Shown here in pieces: positions 10,116 through 22,800 of a DNA stretch of 64,000 nt. The DNA is taken from the NCBI GenBank assembly GCA_001606155.1, contig LODT01000022.1, forward strand, positions 620,001 through 684,000, read 5' to 3'. The notes under the pieces are model-generated. The model was not told the origin of the DNA. It did not search any database and saw nothing but the letters and a program-made list of their open reading frames with translations. Within the stretch, counting starts at the first letter, position 1; every line of letters begins with the position of its first letter. A program made the position numbers and the translations under genes. Source of the DNA: Tieghemostelium lacteum (lineage: Eukaryota > Evosea > Eumycetozoa > Dictyosteliales > Raperosteliaceae).

Positions 10116-13100
10116 ATGCAAAAACTTAAACAACAACCATTAAAATTTCAAGATTACCAGTTTACTGCAACTAAAGAGGAGTCCTATCAGAGAGCTGATA
10201 GATCAATTCAACAATTTATCAATAAAAATCTAACATTGATAAAGAAAAAGGATGGCAGTAATATTACAACAGAGGAACTATTGGCAATGATGCAACAGGC
10301 TAATATAAGCTTAACTTCTAATAGCTATATTTCATCAAGTAGTGGAGTTTCTACTATTGGTGCTAATTTGATTGTGTCACCTAGTTCCTCATCGGCAACA
10401 TCATCACATCCAATTGGCATAACACACACCGTTTCAAGTATTGGTATGCCAACTACATCTTCATCATTAGCAACATCTTTAGGACAACCATCATCAACTT
10501 CACAAACACCACCACCACTTTTATCAGCAGCTTCAACACCTACATTATCAAATTTAACATCACCATCTGTAACATCAGTACAACAAACAACTTTAACTAC
10601 AACAACAATAACACCACCAATTAATATATCATCAAATCCAAATAATAATAATAATAATAATAATATTAATCAAACATTAAGTGACTCAAATTTAAGTCAA
10701 GTTGATTTAGAATATCAATTATCATATACACATTTAGTACAATTACCAACTAGTATTTATCAATTGGTTTGGATTCAAAAATTAGTTTTGACACATCATA
10801 ATATAAAGACATTAAGTGAAGATATTGGTAGATTACAACAACTGCAGGTACTGATACTAGAGAATAATAGATTAATATCACTACCACAAGCTATTGGAGA
10901 TCTTGTAAATTTAAAGAGATTGGAAATTGATAATAATCTTCTTACCAGTCTGTGTTCTCTTGAGAGACTCTCCAAACTTGAAGTCCTCTCTGTAAATAAT
11001 AATAAACTGACCTTGCTACCAACTTCTATTGCCAGTCTCAGTAGTTTGAAAACACTAAATATTAAATCAAATCCCATCATTACACCACCAGCTACCATTG
11101 TATCCAAAGGTCTTAAAGATATTGTCAATTTCCTACGTGAACTTGAAACTGGTGCTAGACCATGTCTAAGATCAAAACTTATAGTTTTAGGTGATTGTAT
11201 GTATAAACTAACTAACTCCTCCATTTCTTACCAGATCTCCCAAATATTAATATTAATAATTTTTAGCTGGAGTTGGAAAATCATCAATTATTCAACAAAT
11301 TAAAGGAAAGAAAAAGAAATCCAATTTAAATAGCGGTAATGAAGGTATTGAGATTGATTCATATGAATATGATGTCAGTTTTGATGAAGATGATAAAAAG
11401 AGAAGATCAATTACACTTTCAACATGGGATATATTGAATCAGGAAGTTTACTTTGCAACCAATCAGATATTTGTAAGTGAGAGATCTGTTTATGTCATTG
11501 TATGGGATCTCACTAAAGGTATCTCTGATAGTAATCTAGAGTATTGGTTGCATTGTATCAGTAGTACAGCTCCAAATTCACCTATTGTATTGGTTGGTAC
11601 TCATATTGATGCTTTTGAGTCTTTGGAGACTGTCAATCAGATATTGGAGACCACTGCCAATAGATTCCAAAAGAAATTTACTTTGATTCAAGCTATTATC
11701 TCGGTCAGTTGCACTACTGGTTATGATGTTGATAAACTAAAACAGTTGATAGAAGATATTATAAAAACACAACCTTATCTAAAAGAAAAAGTACCATCAT
11801 CATTCTTTACTTTGGAAGAAGCTCTAATGGACTCCAAGAAAAAGAGAAATCCTCCAGTTATGAATTGGCAAGAGTATGTAGGGTTAGCTAATATCTGTAA
11901 CCTTAAAGATACAGTACAGATTCAGCGTGCAACTGAGTTTCTTCATAACATTGGTTCGATTGTATATTTCAATGGTTCTGCTGTTACTAGTAATGTTGGT
12001 AAACTAATTATTCTAGATCCACAATGGATTATCAACTGTATGTCTCAATTGATAACAGCACGTTCACCTTCATTCCAAGAAGGAATTGTTAAAAAACAGG
12101 ATCTGGAGACTATTTGGAAACCACCAACTTACCCTGACCATCTCAGAGAAGCTCTCTTATCGATTATGCAAGCATTTGAGATTTGTCATCCTTTATCTCC
12201 AAGTGACTTTGTTAAAGAAGCTAATGATAAAGATTCTGTAGGTGATAGACTTTTAGTTCCTAATCTACTTCCAGAGTCTAGTAGTCAAGTTAAACAATGG
12301 ATAAATTTTGTTGATCCTGATTCAACACGTCTCAATCGTCAGTATCATCTACCATTCATTCCCGAGAAGTTCTTTGGAAAGTTGATTATTAGGTTGATGA
12401 GTTTTGTTAGAGTTGAAGCATGTCAAAAGAGGGCATTAGTTGTTAGTAATAGTGTAGGTCACGAAGCTTTGATTGAACTACGAACTTCTGGTCCAAGTAA
12501 CAGAAAGATACTAACTGTTGATGTTAGAGGTCTACCTGACCCTGGCTTGGAACATGACCAAAAGACACCAGTTCAGTTATTAAGAGTCCTTACAGACACC
12601 ATCGAATCTCTGTTCAGTCAATGGTATAAACTGGATATTAAACGTTATATTAGTTGCTACGAATGTCAGAGTCTCAATGACATCAATCCCACCCTTTTTA
12701 CAATTGAAGAATGTGAATTTGCAGTGATGGATGGTAAAACTGTTTTAACATGTTTCCAAAAGGCTATTGATGGAAGCGAAGAACGTTCTCCACCACATAG
12801 ATTGAAGTTAAATGTGTTGGCACCTGATATCTCAATGGTTGATATTCCAAGATCCAAGTTTGATATCAAAGAGATAAAACTAAATAAGGAAGTCGGTAGA
12901 GGTGCTTTTGGTATTGTCTATGAAGCTGAATGGAAAGGTGAACCTATTGCACTTAAGATGCTTCTTCCTTCAACTGGTGACGAGTCTACCATTGGTCTAA
13001 CTGATGATCCTGACCAGAAACTTGAAGATCGTTTGAAGGTTTTTAGAGAATTTAGACATGAGGTTTATTCAATGTCCAGATTAAATCATCCATCGATTAT

Positions 13101-16100
13101 GAAGATTACAGGATTCTGTATTCAACCACTTTCCATGGCTTTAGAATACATTAGATATGGAAGTCTGTATAGTTTCCTTTCAAATAACACACATGAGGTA
13201 AATTGGGGACTACGTCTACAAATTGCATCTGAGATTGCTAAAGGTATGCAACATCTACATAGTCACAACCCACCTGTAATACATAGAGATTTGAAGTCAC
13301 CAAATATCCTTTTGAACTCATTCCAAGAGGGACCTAACCAGGTATCTTCCATCATTGATTTTGGTACTAGTACTGCATTATATGGAGGTGCTGCTTTAGT
13401 CAGAACTGTAGATCAACCATTATGGCTTGCACCTGAAGTCCTCTCTGGAACTGTTTATAGTGAACCATCTGATGTCTATGCATTTGGTATTATTCTATGG
13501 GAACTATATACAAGATCCCATCCATTCGATGAGTTTTCATTTGGTCAATGGATGTCTAAATTAGAAGACGAAATCATTCGTGGCCTTCGTCCAACAATTC
13601 CAGCAACATGCCCACCTGAATACGTAGAACTCATCCAATCATGTTGGACTCATGAACCTAGTTCCAGACCAACCTTTACCTCGATTGTCGAAAGTATCAA
13701 TCAACTCAAAAAGAAATTCATTCCACTTCCTTTCCAACACAGTCCACATATTAGAAATATGATTAGAAAATCAAGATCCTCATCCATCTCCGAATCCATG
13801 TTACCTTCAAATTTCCAATTCAATCTAACTCAACCCAGTACTGGTGTAACTCAAAAAGACAACAATAATCCTAACACCAACAACAACAATAACAATATTG
13901 GTACAATCCCACCAATATTGATAAACAGTGGTGTAAATAATACATCATCATCTTCATTATCATCATCGTTAACTAATAGTGGTATACTTCATCACTCACC
14001 AAGTGCTGAAGACTTTACAATGGACAGTACATTGGAAAATGACGATTTCCTTGATATCTTTACTGAAGAAGACAATGAACAACCTTATCCATTTTCAGAT
14101 GACACCCAAAAAGGTGTTGTAACTGGTATTGATGAAGAACTTCAATTGTCGTTACTAAATAGTAATGCTACAAGTGGTACATCAACTCTTAGTGCTAATA
14201 CAAATGTTGTTGGTGGTATTAATATAGTCACTGCATCTACCATTGCAAAATTAATTGAAATGATGACTAAAGGTGAAGCTTCAGTTTCTATTCCAGGTAG
14301 TGGTAGTAGTTCATCTTCAGGTGCACAACCAACTGGTAGAAAGAGATCCGATACCGCTGGTAAATCAAATATCCCACCTCCACAATGGAGAAATTCAGTA
14401 CCTCTTTCAAGTTCAGCTGTTACAACTTTAGATGAATCCTTTATTGACGACTTTTTGAATGTTTATAGATCATTCTCCACACCCAAAAATGTATTTAAAC
14501 TACTAGTCAGACGTTTCTTTGGTCCTAAAAACAGTGATAAATGCGACAGTTTTGTAATTAAAAAGTTTGAGCAAAAGAAACCTGCTATTCGTGCTGGTAT
14601 TGCTTATTTTACAAAGAAATGGACACTGGATATCACAGAATTGGAGTATAAACAAGAAGAGTTTTGGTTATATCACAACATTACAATGTTCACTAAACAG
14701 TTTATTCTACCTGAGTTCCCTCAGATGGCTAGCCAGATATTCCAAGTTCTACAAACCTACGAGAATGAGTCTAATCTAACTAATCAAAAGTTCTTACAAA
14801 TGACATTGTCTGAGAGTGACTTGGGATTCGATTTAAGCAGTTCAGCAGGTTCCAGTACAACAAGTAACAAAGAAAAGAAGTTATCGTCAAGTTTCTCACC
14901 AATTTCTTTGAATGAGAGTACAAGCTCTACATCGACTTCTGGTGGATCTATAGGAGGTACTCAATACGGTGGACAAAAGTCACTTATTGAAGCATATATT
15001 CGTGATCCTTTAACTGGCTTAGCACTCAGAGAGAGAAAGTTCAAAAAGACTGCTGTAAGATGTTTTACAGCTACTGAACTTATTGATTGGATAAGTAGAG
15101 GTTCTGCATTTGCCAGAAATGACGCTGCTCAACATGCTATCAAACTACTAAATAAGCAGTTTATTCTACCCATTTCCGAAGATGGTCAGATTATAAATCA
15201 AAAGATTGGAAATATCAATATCTTCCAGGATACCAATAACTCCTATTACACATTCTTGGATGAAGATCCTGAACTCATTGCATTGCAATACACATTTGTA
15301 GAATTGACTTATTTGCAATCTATCCATCCACGTGAATTATTAGGTTATTCAGTGGGTTTAGTTATGCCAACTGAAAATGAAAAGGATCCTGAGAAATGGA
15401 AACAAACTAATTTCCCTCATATCTATGAGTATTTGAAATGGTTTAATAGAATGTCATTACTGGTGTCTTCAGAGATTATCAAACAACGTGACGTAAAGAT
15501 CAGATCAGAAGTTGTTGAAAAGTATATCAAGATTGCCTGTGAATATCTGTCATTGTGGAACTTTAATGGTATCATGCAGATTCTATCGGCTTTGCATAGT
15601 GAACCTATTGCAAGACTTGCCAACACCTGGGCAAAAGTCTCTCAAAAATCTATAGACTGTTTCAATGATCTTTCTCGACTTATGCTACCAGAATCTAATT
15701 ATCTTCCATTGAGAACTGTTTTAGCTCAAAGCCCACATGCTGCCATCACATCTAGTAATTATCCACATTTAGTTCCATACATGAGTAGAAACTTTTGTCC
15801 TACTATCCCATTCCTCGGTGCATTCATTGCAGATCTCTCTCAAACCTCAACTGAAAACCAAACTTTTATAAGCAGTGGTGGTGAGAAAATGGTTAATATC
15901 CTACGTGTAAAGAGACTTTCTAAAAAGATGAAAATGTTTAAGGAATATAGAGAAATGAAGATTTCTTATCTACCTTTACTGACAACACCACGTATTTCAT
16001 GGTTTAAGGAATATATCAATGATTTCCGTCCACTTGATCCTAATCAAATTGATAGATTATCAGAATTGGAGAGAAAACTCGAGATTTCTGCAGGACAAGA

Positions 16101-17832
16101 TGGTAAGGAGAAGAGTGATGATAAGGATGGTAAAGGTGATGACTCTTCATCTCCATTGAGAACTGATATCTTTGGAGTAAATGCAGAGGAACTAACTGAG
16201 AGAGATTGGATAATTCTACTTACCAATGCATCAGTTATCACTTATCATCGTGGTGATGTGGTAATTGAAGAAAATACTATAAATTCACATCTATATCGTA
16301 TAAAGACTGGATCACTTGCAGTGGAGAAGAAGAATAAGGAAGGTAAACTAGTTAAGGTTGCAACCATGTTGGCTCCAAAGATGTTTGGTGAAATGTCTTT
16401 TCTGGGTAATAAGACTACAGCTCGTCTGTCAGTTGAAGAAGAGGCTGATCTCTATGTTATGGATATTCCATTCCTCAATAATCTCTTTAATTCACATCCA
16501 AGACTCGGTGCAAAGTTCTACAAAATCATGGCAAATCAATTGGCAATTCGTTTAAAGAATTTACCATGGTCTAAACCAGCAAGCTCTTCATCATCTAGTG
16601 GCAGTACACCTAACACTGCCAATGGATCACCATCTAATACCGCTACAAGTCCAATTAAAATACCTCATCTACCAAGTATAGTTACCAATAACATTGGAAC
16701 ACCTCCATCATCACCTAGATATCCACCACCATCATCAGGTACAACACCAACAACTACAACAACTGCTAGTGGTGGTATTACAAATCATCCCATTAGAACA
16801 CAATCAACTATACATCTAAATGTCAAGAATTTGTCAAGTGACAGTGGCTCACAATCCAATACCCCCCGTGGCGACGGTGGAAGACAAAGTCTAACACGTG
16901 CTCCAACAATAGTCGGAATTAAATTAGGTTCCAGTAGCGGTGGATCCGATCAACAAGATGATAAATCACCAGTGATGAAAAAGAACGATCAAGAATTCAT
17001 TTCTAGATTCAACCTGAAAGAAGATGAAATTGTAATTAAAGATTATGCATGCTCACTCAACCGTTCTGGAAGACTGTACATTTCACAACAACACGTGTGT
17101 TTCTACTCCAAATTCTTTGGTTACAAAACTAAAAAAGTCATTCCCATAAAAACCATTGAAAAGGTATTCTGTGTCAATGTAAATCAAATTGAATTGACAC
17201 GTATGAAGAATACCATTTCATCATCTTATAGATTGACATTTTCCACTCAGAAAGAACGTGAAGATGCCTATGGAATGATTAACATTCTCTGGGAATCCTC
17301 TAAACACTCTGCAACCTCTCCAGACGAGATTAAGAGAAACCTTCAACAAGAGAGAAACAAAGTTGCAAATGCCACCTTAAAAACACGTTCCAATAAGAAT
17401 AAAGGTGATGAGTTGACTAAAGAAGACTGGGAACTCATTGGTAGAGAAGGTTCACGTTGTACCATCTACAAGAAGGATGAAGTCATTGTATGTGAAGGTG
17501 AGAAAATGCAGAGAATCTATCAAATTGGTAGAGGTTCAGTTCGTATTGAAAAATCTGTCCCTATTGCACCTGGATCAATGCAAACTAGAAAAGTTACATT
17601 AGGTACCATGAAACAAGATGATACCTTTGGTGAAATTACTTATCTTCTAAGTGGTGAAGCTACTGCTCATGTAGTAGCTGATTCTGATCAGGTTGAAGTC
17701 TATGCTATTGAAGGTCAATTTGTAAATATTCTATTTGATTTAAATCCATATCTAGCATCTAAATGGTTTAAATATCTAGCAACTGCTCTCAACAAAACTT
17801 TAATTGAAAGAGAATCTCAATTATATTCTTAA
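10116..17832 (+). CDS. gbpC: GbpC-like Roco protein: LRR-Roc-COR-kinase-RasGEF with two cyclic-nucleotide domains
   Basis: A 2548-residue product from two exons, 10116-11196 and 11267-17832; the 70-bp intron is GTATGT..TTTTAG. Domains in order: Ser/Thr-rich N terminus; LRRs (~200-340); Roc GTPase, with the P-loop GDSGVGKSS at ~358-366 formed across the splice and THID near 473; COR (~540-830); tyrosine-kinase-like kinase (GRGAFG at 904, HRDLKSPN with D1035, DFG at 1058); RasGEF-N (~1410-1540); DEP (~1600-1690); RasGEF (~1692-1950); cyclic-nucleotide domain A (~2010-2130, FGEMSFL and TTARLSV); GRAM (~2266-2375); cyclic-nucleotide domain B (~2408-2540, FGEITYL). This order is the known GbpC architecture. 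GbpC is the main cGMP receptor of Dictyostelium, controlling myosin II in chemotaxis. Kinase catalytic residues are intact. Domain B has His where domain A has the phosphate-binding Arg. Confidence 0.95.
10644..10668 (+). repeat. AAT trinucleotide run encoding asparagines
   Basis: A short AAT microsatellite inside exon 1 of the GbpC-like gene encodes an Asn run just upstream of the LRR block. It is typical dictyostelid coding low complexity. Confidence 0.8.
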
Positions 17833-18076
17833 ATTTTCCTGCAGGAACACCATACCTTTTTTTTTACACAATCCTAAAAAACACAAACACAAATAATAAT
17901 TATATTGTATAGTATGAATAACAAATTTAAAAAACACACACATAGAACAAAAGTGAAAATCATTTATCTTTTTTTATTAAAACTAAAAAAAAGAAATAAA
18001 TAATAATAATATAATAATAATAAATAAATAAACAAACTGATTATTTGATAGAAATGATATTTACAATTTATTGAAT

Positions 18077-19084
18077 TTATTCAGTGTAGAGTTCTACTAG
18101 AATAATTTGATTTGGTATGATTAGATTTGAAACTTGTTGGTAGAAGTATAGTTCATTAGCTTTGGAATTACCAGTGTAATCATATAGAACAAAATCTGAT
18201 TGATCAATTTTGAATTGGTTAGATAATCTTTTTGCTAGTGTTCCTATGGTTTCATATTGATAGGTAATGGATGTATGATAGTTTTGCATTTGATTGGAAA
18301 TTAGGATTCTAATGGGTATAGGAACATGTTCATCAATAACCTTACTGAAGTCTTTAAGTGTTATAACTTTTCTTACAATTTTGGTATCGCTACCACCATA
18401 TTTGCTGTGTAAGATATCATAGATAAACTCAGGTAAAAATTCATAATCTTTACCTTTTTGTAGTCCAGGTTTGACCATAACTTGTTGATCATCTTTTGTG
18501 TCAATAGTGTAAAGGTTGTTATGACCAAATTGAAAATACAATAGACTTAAGTTAGTTAGTGGTTTAATATCGTCTCCATTTACCCAATGTGAATACCATT
18601 GTGATTCAACCATTACATATCTATCACCATTTTCTAGAGTTCTATTAAAAACATCTTTTAAATTTTTAAATGATAATGGATTATCATCATTATTGTTATT
18701 TGTTATAACAGGATAGTTGGGTAGTGGTAATGGTATGGTAGTTTCAGTAGATGTGTTTGTTTCTATTTGTAATGTATTTAAATTATTAAGGATACCTTCA
18801 ATATTCATCTTAGTATTGGTATCCACATTGTTAGATGATTCATTTTGTTGCACTAATTCTTGATTTGATACAAGAGATTTAACAGGAGTAGAGGGAGCTG
18901 ATATTTGAGAATTGTGATATTCATTTAACATAAATTCACAAATTTGTGTGATTTTTTTAGAGCACTCTAAATAGTGTAAAATCTTTCCATAAACTCCAAA
19001 GTCTTGTCCACAAATAAAGCAATATTGTGAAGCATTAATATTATCAAATATCTCTTTGTTTAGTAGTTGGTGATTGAATTTCAT
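18077..19084 (-). CDS. DUSP-domain and ubiquitin-like protein without a protease domain
   Basis: A 335-residue intronless protein. Residues ~20-45 hold CFICGQDFGVYGKILHYLEC, a CxxC...HxxxC arrangement that may bind zinc. A Ser/Asn/Thr-rich linker follows. Residues ~150-240 resemble the DUSP domain of ubiquitin-specific proteases (VMVESQWYSHWVNGDD with its tryptophans). Residues ~243-335 (IPIRILISNQ, then IGTLAKRLSNQFKIDQSDFVLYDY and ILVELY) look like the ubiquitin-like fold that follows DUSP in USP4/11/15-type enzymes. No Cys-box or His-box of a USP catalytic domain follows; the frame stops right after the ubiquitin-like fold. It could be an adaptor derived from a deubiquitinase. The function is inferred only from domains. 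Confidence 0.7.
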   Translation of the reverse strand: MKFNHQLLNKEIFDNINASQYCFICGQDFGVYGKILHYLECSKKITQICEFMLNEYHNSQISAPSTPVKSLVSNQELVQQNESSNNVDTNTKMNIEGILNNLNTLQIETNTSTETTIPLPLPNYPVITNNNNDDNPLSFKNLKDVFNRTLENGDRYVMVESQWYSHWVNGDDIKPLTNLSLLYFQFGHNNLYTIDTKDDQQVMVKPGLQKGKDYEFLPEFIYDILHSKYGGSDTKIVRKVITLKDFSKVIDEHVPIPIRILISNQMQNYHTSITYQYETIGTLAKRLSNQFKIDQSDFVLYDYTGNSKANELYFYQQVSNLIIPNQIILVELYTE

Positions 19085-19486
19085 TATAATGAAGGTTAAA
19101 CTAAAAAAATAATACCTATAAAATTTATTTTATGAATTTTTAAAAATTTAATTAAATTCTAAGAAATTGATATTTAAAATCAATTTTTCTGTAAATAATA
19201 GATAAAAAGGGTTAAAATGATCAACATTAACATATAAAACTTAACAATTATAATATAGTTAAATCTTGAATTTATTTATTTAAAAAATTTATTTAGAAAA
19301 AAATGGCACTACAGGTCCATCTTAAGTCAATAACTTCGGTGTTATTACTTATAAATATCTTCTCTGGGGATTGATTTATAATTCAATGGAGAAATAAATT
19401 TCTAAAAATCTATTTAATTTTTTTTTTTTTATTTACCTTTTTGTTTTTATTGTATAGGGATGTTTTAAGAAAAGAGAATAAAAACT
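19085..19486. promoter_or_regulatory. Divergent intergenic region, DUSP-like gene and cln3
   Basis: 402 bp between divergent starts. A 24-codon upstream open frame begins at the ATG at about 19302, in an AAAATG context, and ends before cln3. A TTGTATAG that could serve as a splice acceptor lies just before 19460, so the cln3 leader may contain an intron. I found no convincing donor. Confidence 0.35.
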
Positions 19487-20818
19487 ATGGCAAGAGATAA
19501 AGTCTATATTAGAAATTGGATATCTTTCCATTTTATGGGAAATATCAATAACTTTGCCTATTGTGTGGTGAATGCAGCAGCCAAATCATTGGCAGTATTT
19601 TTCAATAATCAAAAGAATATAGCATTAGTATTGTGGGCTAATATTGCATTTGGTTTTGCATCTAGATGTATGCATAGATACTATCTACTATATTTAATTT
19701 AGATAGATAATTATAATATTAATACGCCCCTCCTAACTACCATTTCAGTATTAAATACATTTCTATTGGAAAATGTAAATACCAAACTAAAGATTATAGT
19801 AAATTGTTTAATTATGGCATTAGGATTAGTAGGTGTAGCATTATCGAAATATGTTAATTTTGCATTTTGTATTGCATGTATTGCACTCATTGGTATTGCA
19901 TCTTCATTCGGTGAAAGTGTTTTACTTTCATTTATGAAAAAGTTTCCAGCTGATATTGTAAATGGTTGGTCATCTGGTACTGGTGTAGCAGGTGTATGTG
20001 GTTCACTATTTTATATAGGTATGGTAGCAGCAGGTTTACCAAACTCAACTATATTTTATTTAATGTTACCTACTGTAGCTGTATACTTTTTATTGTTTTT
20101 TATTGGTCTTAAAGTACCAGCTGACTCTTCATCTTCCTCATCTGCCTCTGACAAGAAGGGTGATTACTCAAAGTTGAAGGAAGAGGATGAGTCCAGACCT
20201 TTGACACAAGCTAGAATTGAGGATGAGGAAGATGATGATCAAAAAGGTGTTCAACCAATTCGTGGACCACCAGGTGAAACTAAAGGTCAGAGATACAAAA
20301 GAGCATTAAAACTAGTTATTTGGAATGCTATGAACCTCAACCTAGTCTACTTTTTTGAATATGTAGCAAGTGTAGGCGGTGCTGATTTGGCAGTCCGTCA
20401 AAGCGACTCTACAGACTGGTTTGTAAAGAATAGTTACCCTATTCTCAGTTTTTGCTATCAATTGGGTGTACTGATAAGTCGTTCCTCATTACAAGTCTAC
20501 AAAATCAAAAGAATTGAAATCTTAACAGTTCTTCAAGGCGCCAATATGGTCTTATGGATAGTTCAGGCAAAATACAAAATGATTGGTTCAGTCTGGATTC
20601 TTTTCCTTCTCATGATTTATTGTGGTCTTTTGGGTGGTGCCAGTTATGTCAATGTATTCTATCTAATCCTTCATGACAAGAAAATCCCAGATGAAGATCG
20701 TGAACTTTGTATAAATTATGCTGCTCTTTTAGTTACTCTAGGTATTACAGCTGCAAGTTGCTTTATTTTAATTATGGATCACACTTTTCTCTCTGATGCT
20801 TTTGAAGCGACTAAATAA
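19487..20818 (+). CDS. cln3: CLN3/battenin lysosomal membrane protein
   Basis: Two exons, 19487-19667 and 19749-20818, separated by an 81-bp intron (GTATGC..TTTCAG), give 416 residues. The junction reads FASRLLNTFLLEN. CLN3 signatures are the N-terminal NWISFHFMGNINNFAYCVV, SSFGESVLLSF and NGWSSGTGVAGVCGS (human WSSGTGGAG), YFFEYVASVGGADLA, SRSSLQ, and GLLGGASYVNVFY. About ten or eleven hydrophobic segments are visible. A large acidic cytosolic loop with poly-Ser and DEEDDD lies at ~190-245. CLN3 is a lysosomal or contractile-vacuole membrane protein linked to pH, osmoregulation and glycerophosphodiester export, and is mutated in human Batten disease. The start at ATG 19487 is supported by immediate alignment to the family. 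Confidence 0.94.
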
Positions 20819-21095
20819 TAGTAATAAACAAATCAAAATTTTCCAATATATATATTTAAACCACGATTTAAATTTCCATTTTTATACAATTAAGAATTTG
20901 GAGGGATAACACCAAAAAAATCAAGTCATGAACTGAAATTCGTTAAAACTTCAAAATTAAAGAAAAAATAAGTTTTTTTTGAATATTTTAAGTTTCAAAT
21001 AATTTCAAATTACCCCCTATTATTATTTTTTTTTTTTTTATTTTTTAATAATAATATATATTTGTTTATTCCAATAGTTACACACATAATATAGA

Positions 21096-21971
21096 ATGAA
21101 TCCAGATTTAACAGTTTTTGTCTCTAATATCTCACTCAAAGCAAATAGTAAATCAGTGAGTGACTTTTTTTCATTTTGCGGTAAAATTGTCAACTTGGTG
21201 TTGAGAAATGACCAAACAGGATCCTCTCAAGAGTCTTTAGTTATGTTTGAAACTGACTCTGCAGCAAAGACAGCACTATTATTGACCAATGCATTGATTG
21301 TAGATAAAGTAATTACAGTTGTACCATACAATCCAGCTGTGCATGGAGTTCTACAAGAACCATTGGATGAGGATGCAAATAACAATCAAATTTATCGTTC
21401 AGTTGAACCACAAGAGATTACCAACCGTGAATATACTGTTCCAGATGACCAAAGAACTAAAACTTCGACATTGGCCTCTTTGGTTGCTGCAGGTTATTCA
21501 TTAGGTCAAGATGCATTGATAAAAGCTAAAACAGTTGATGAGGAACACATGATCTCATTGAAGCTTAAGGTAGGTGCTGAAGCTGTTAAAGCTAAAGCCA
21601 ATGAAATCAATAACAAATTACACATCTCTGAAGGTGCTGCTGCTATCAAGTCAACAGTAGTAGAGAAAGCAAAAGTTGTTGATGAACGTTTCCAAATCTC
21701 TGGTATGTTTAAATCAGCAACTGATTTCCTTTCTCAACAAGGTTCAGCTTTGGTTGCCAAAGTTAATGATGAAAATGCAATCTATACACCATTTGTTTCC
21801 AATGTTAAAGCTGTTGGTAACAGTATAAAAGAACAAGTACAACAAACTGTAAATGAAACTGAAAAAGCAATTGATGAAAAGAAAAAAGAAAGAGAACAAC
21901 AACAAAACCCTCAACCACAATCTCCACCAATTCAATCAACTCAACAAGAAGAATTTTCTAATCAACTCTAA
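21096..21971 (+). CDS. RRM-domain protein with a helical lysine-rich tail
   Basis: A 291-residue intronless protein. Residues 4-82 form one RNA-recognition motif: TVFVSNISLKA is RNP2-like, and the RNP1 position reads ESLVMFETDS, poorly conserved for RNA contact. The remainder (~115-265) is a lysine/alanine/valine helical region with repeated VDEE/VDERFQISG-like blocks (AKTVDEEHMISLKLKVGAEA and AKVVDERFQISGMFKSA), then a Gln/Pro-rich end. The plan resembles small RRM proteins such as fission yeast Vip1 and related plant proteins of unclear role. RNA binding is uncertain because the aromatic RNP1 residues are not obvious. Confidence 0.78.
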   Translation: MNPDLTVFVSNISLKANSKSVSDFFSFCGKIVNLVLRNDQTGSSQESLVMFETDSAAKTALLLTNALIVDKVITVVPYNPAVHGVLQEPLDEDANNNQIYRSVEPQEITNREYTVPDDQRTKTSTLASLVAAGYSLGQDALIKAKTVDEEHMISLKLKVGAEAVKAKANEINNKLHISEGAAAIKSTVVEKAKVVDERFQISGMFKSATDFLSQQGSALVAKVNDENAIYTPFVSNVKAVGNSIKEQVQQTVNETEKAIDEKKKEREQQQNPQPQSPPIQSTQQEEFSNQL

Positions 21972-22113
21972 ATAATAAATAACCCAATAATAATAACCAC
22001 ATAGTGAATAATAATTTATTTATCAATCTCAACTCCACACCATAGAATTTTATTTTTTTATAATAAAAATATATGTATAGATAGGAACAAGAATTCTAAT
22101 TCTGTATTAGTAA

Positions 22114-22800
22114 TTAATCTGTTACATTTATTGATAAAGCTTCTACATCTGGTTTTGTTATCCTAGATACATGTTTATTATAAATTTCTTGTTCAATTTC
22201 CATCTGTATAGGTCCTGTTATTAACAAATGTCTGTGAATACTAAGGTTTCTAATTTTTACTCTTAAATCCAATTTTATTTCAATACCATTTTTAGTCAAT
22301 ACATCGTTCACTGAGTTTAATATTTTTTTTAACTTTTTTGATAACTATTATTTGAAAATTAGTTTATTGTAAATCGTTGTATTGACTAGCTATAGAATAC
22401 ATACTTTAACATAATAAAAATAAAATGCAATTATTGCAATTGCTAGAGGACAAACTATAATCATAAAAACAGAAACTCCTATCGAACTATAAACTATGGA
22501 ATAAATTTTAAATCTTGAACCAACAATGGATATTGGGATCCATATAAAACAAAGGGCCAAATATGTAACTACAAAATAGAGAAAAACTCTCTCTACCAAT
22601 TTATAAATTTCTATACATTTTAAATTTAATTTTGTCATTATTGTTTGAAATTCGGTTTCTGATATATAAGGTTTAATCTGATCATTGTATTCGGACTTAA
22701 ATGTATAAATATAGACCATTGATTTAACAAAGATTAAAATTAAATTTAAAATTAAATGAAACAACAAATTAACAATAATTAAAATGTCAATTGAGTTCAT
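22114..22800 (-). CDS. Small multi-pass membrane protein, two exons, unknown function
   Basis: Exons 22800-22405 and 22344-22114 are joined over a 60-bp intron (GTATGT..AATAG), giving 208 residues. The junction reads FYFYYVK|LSKKLKKIL. Hydrophobic segments lie at about 5-28, 70-95 and 105-131. A lysine-rich amphipathic helix follows, then a ~65-residue polar tail with DVLTKNGIEIKLDLRVKIRN. The second exon alone has no ATG; its apparent GTG start is an artefact of the split. I do not recognise the family. Its neighbours are convergent or unrelated genes. Confidence 0.68.

Noticed and set aside
10796-11224. 142-codon antisense frame across the LRRs of the GbpC-like gene
   Set aside because: It is opposite a conserved coding exon, leucine-rich only by reverse complement, and has no independent support.
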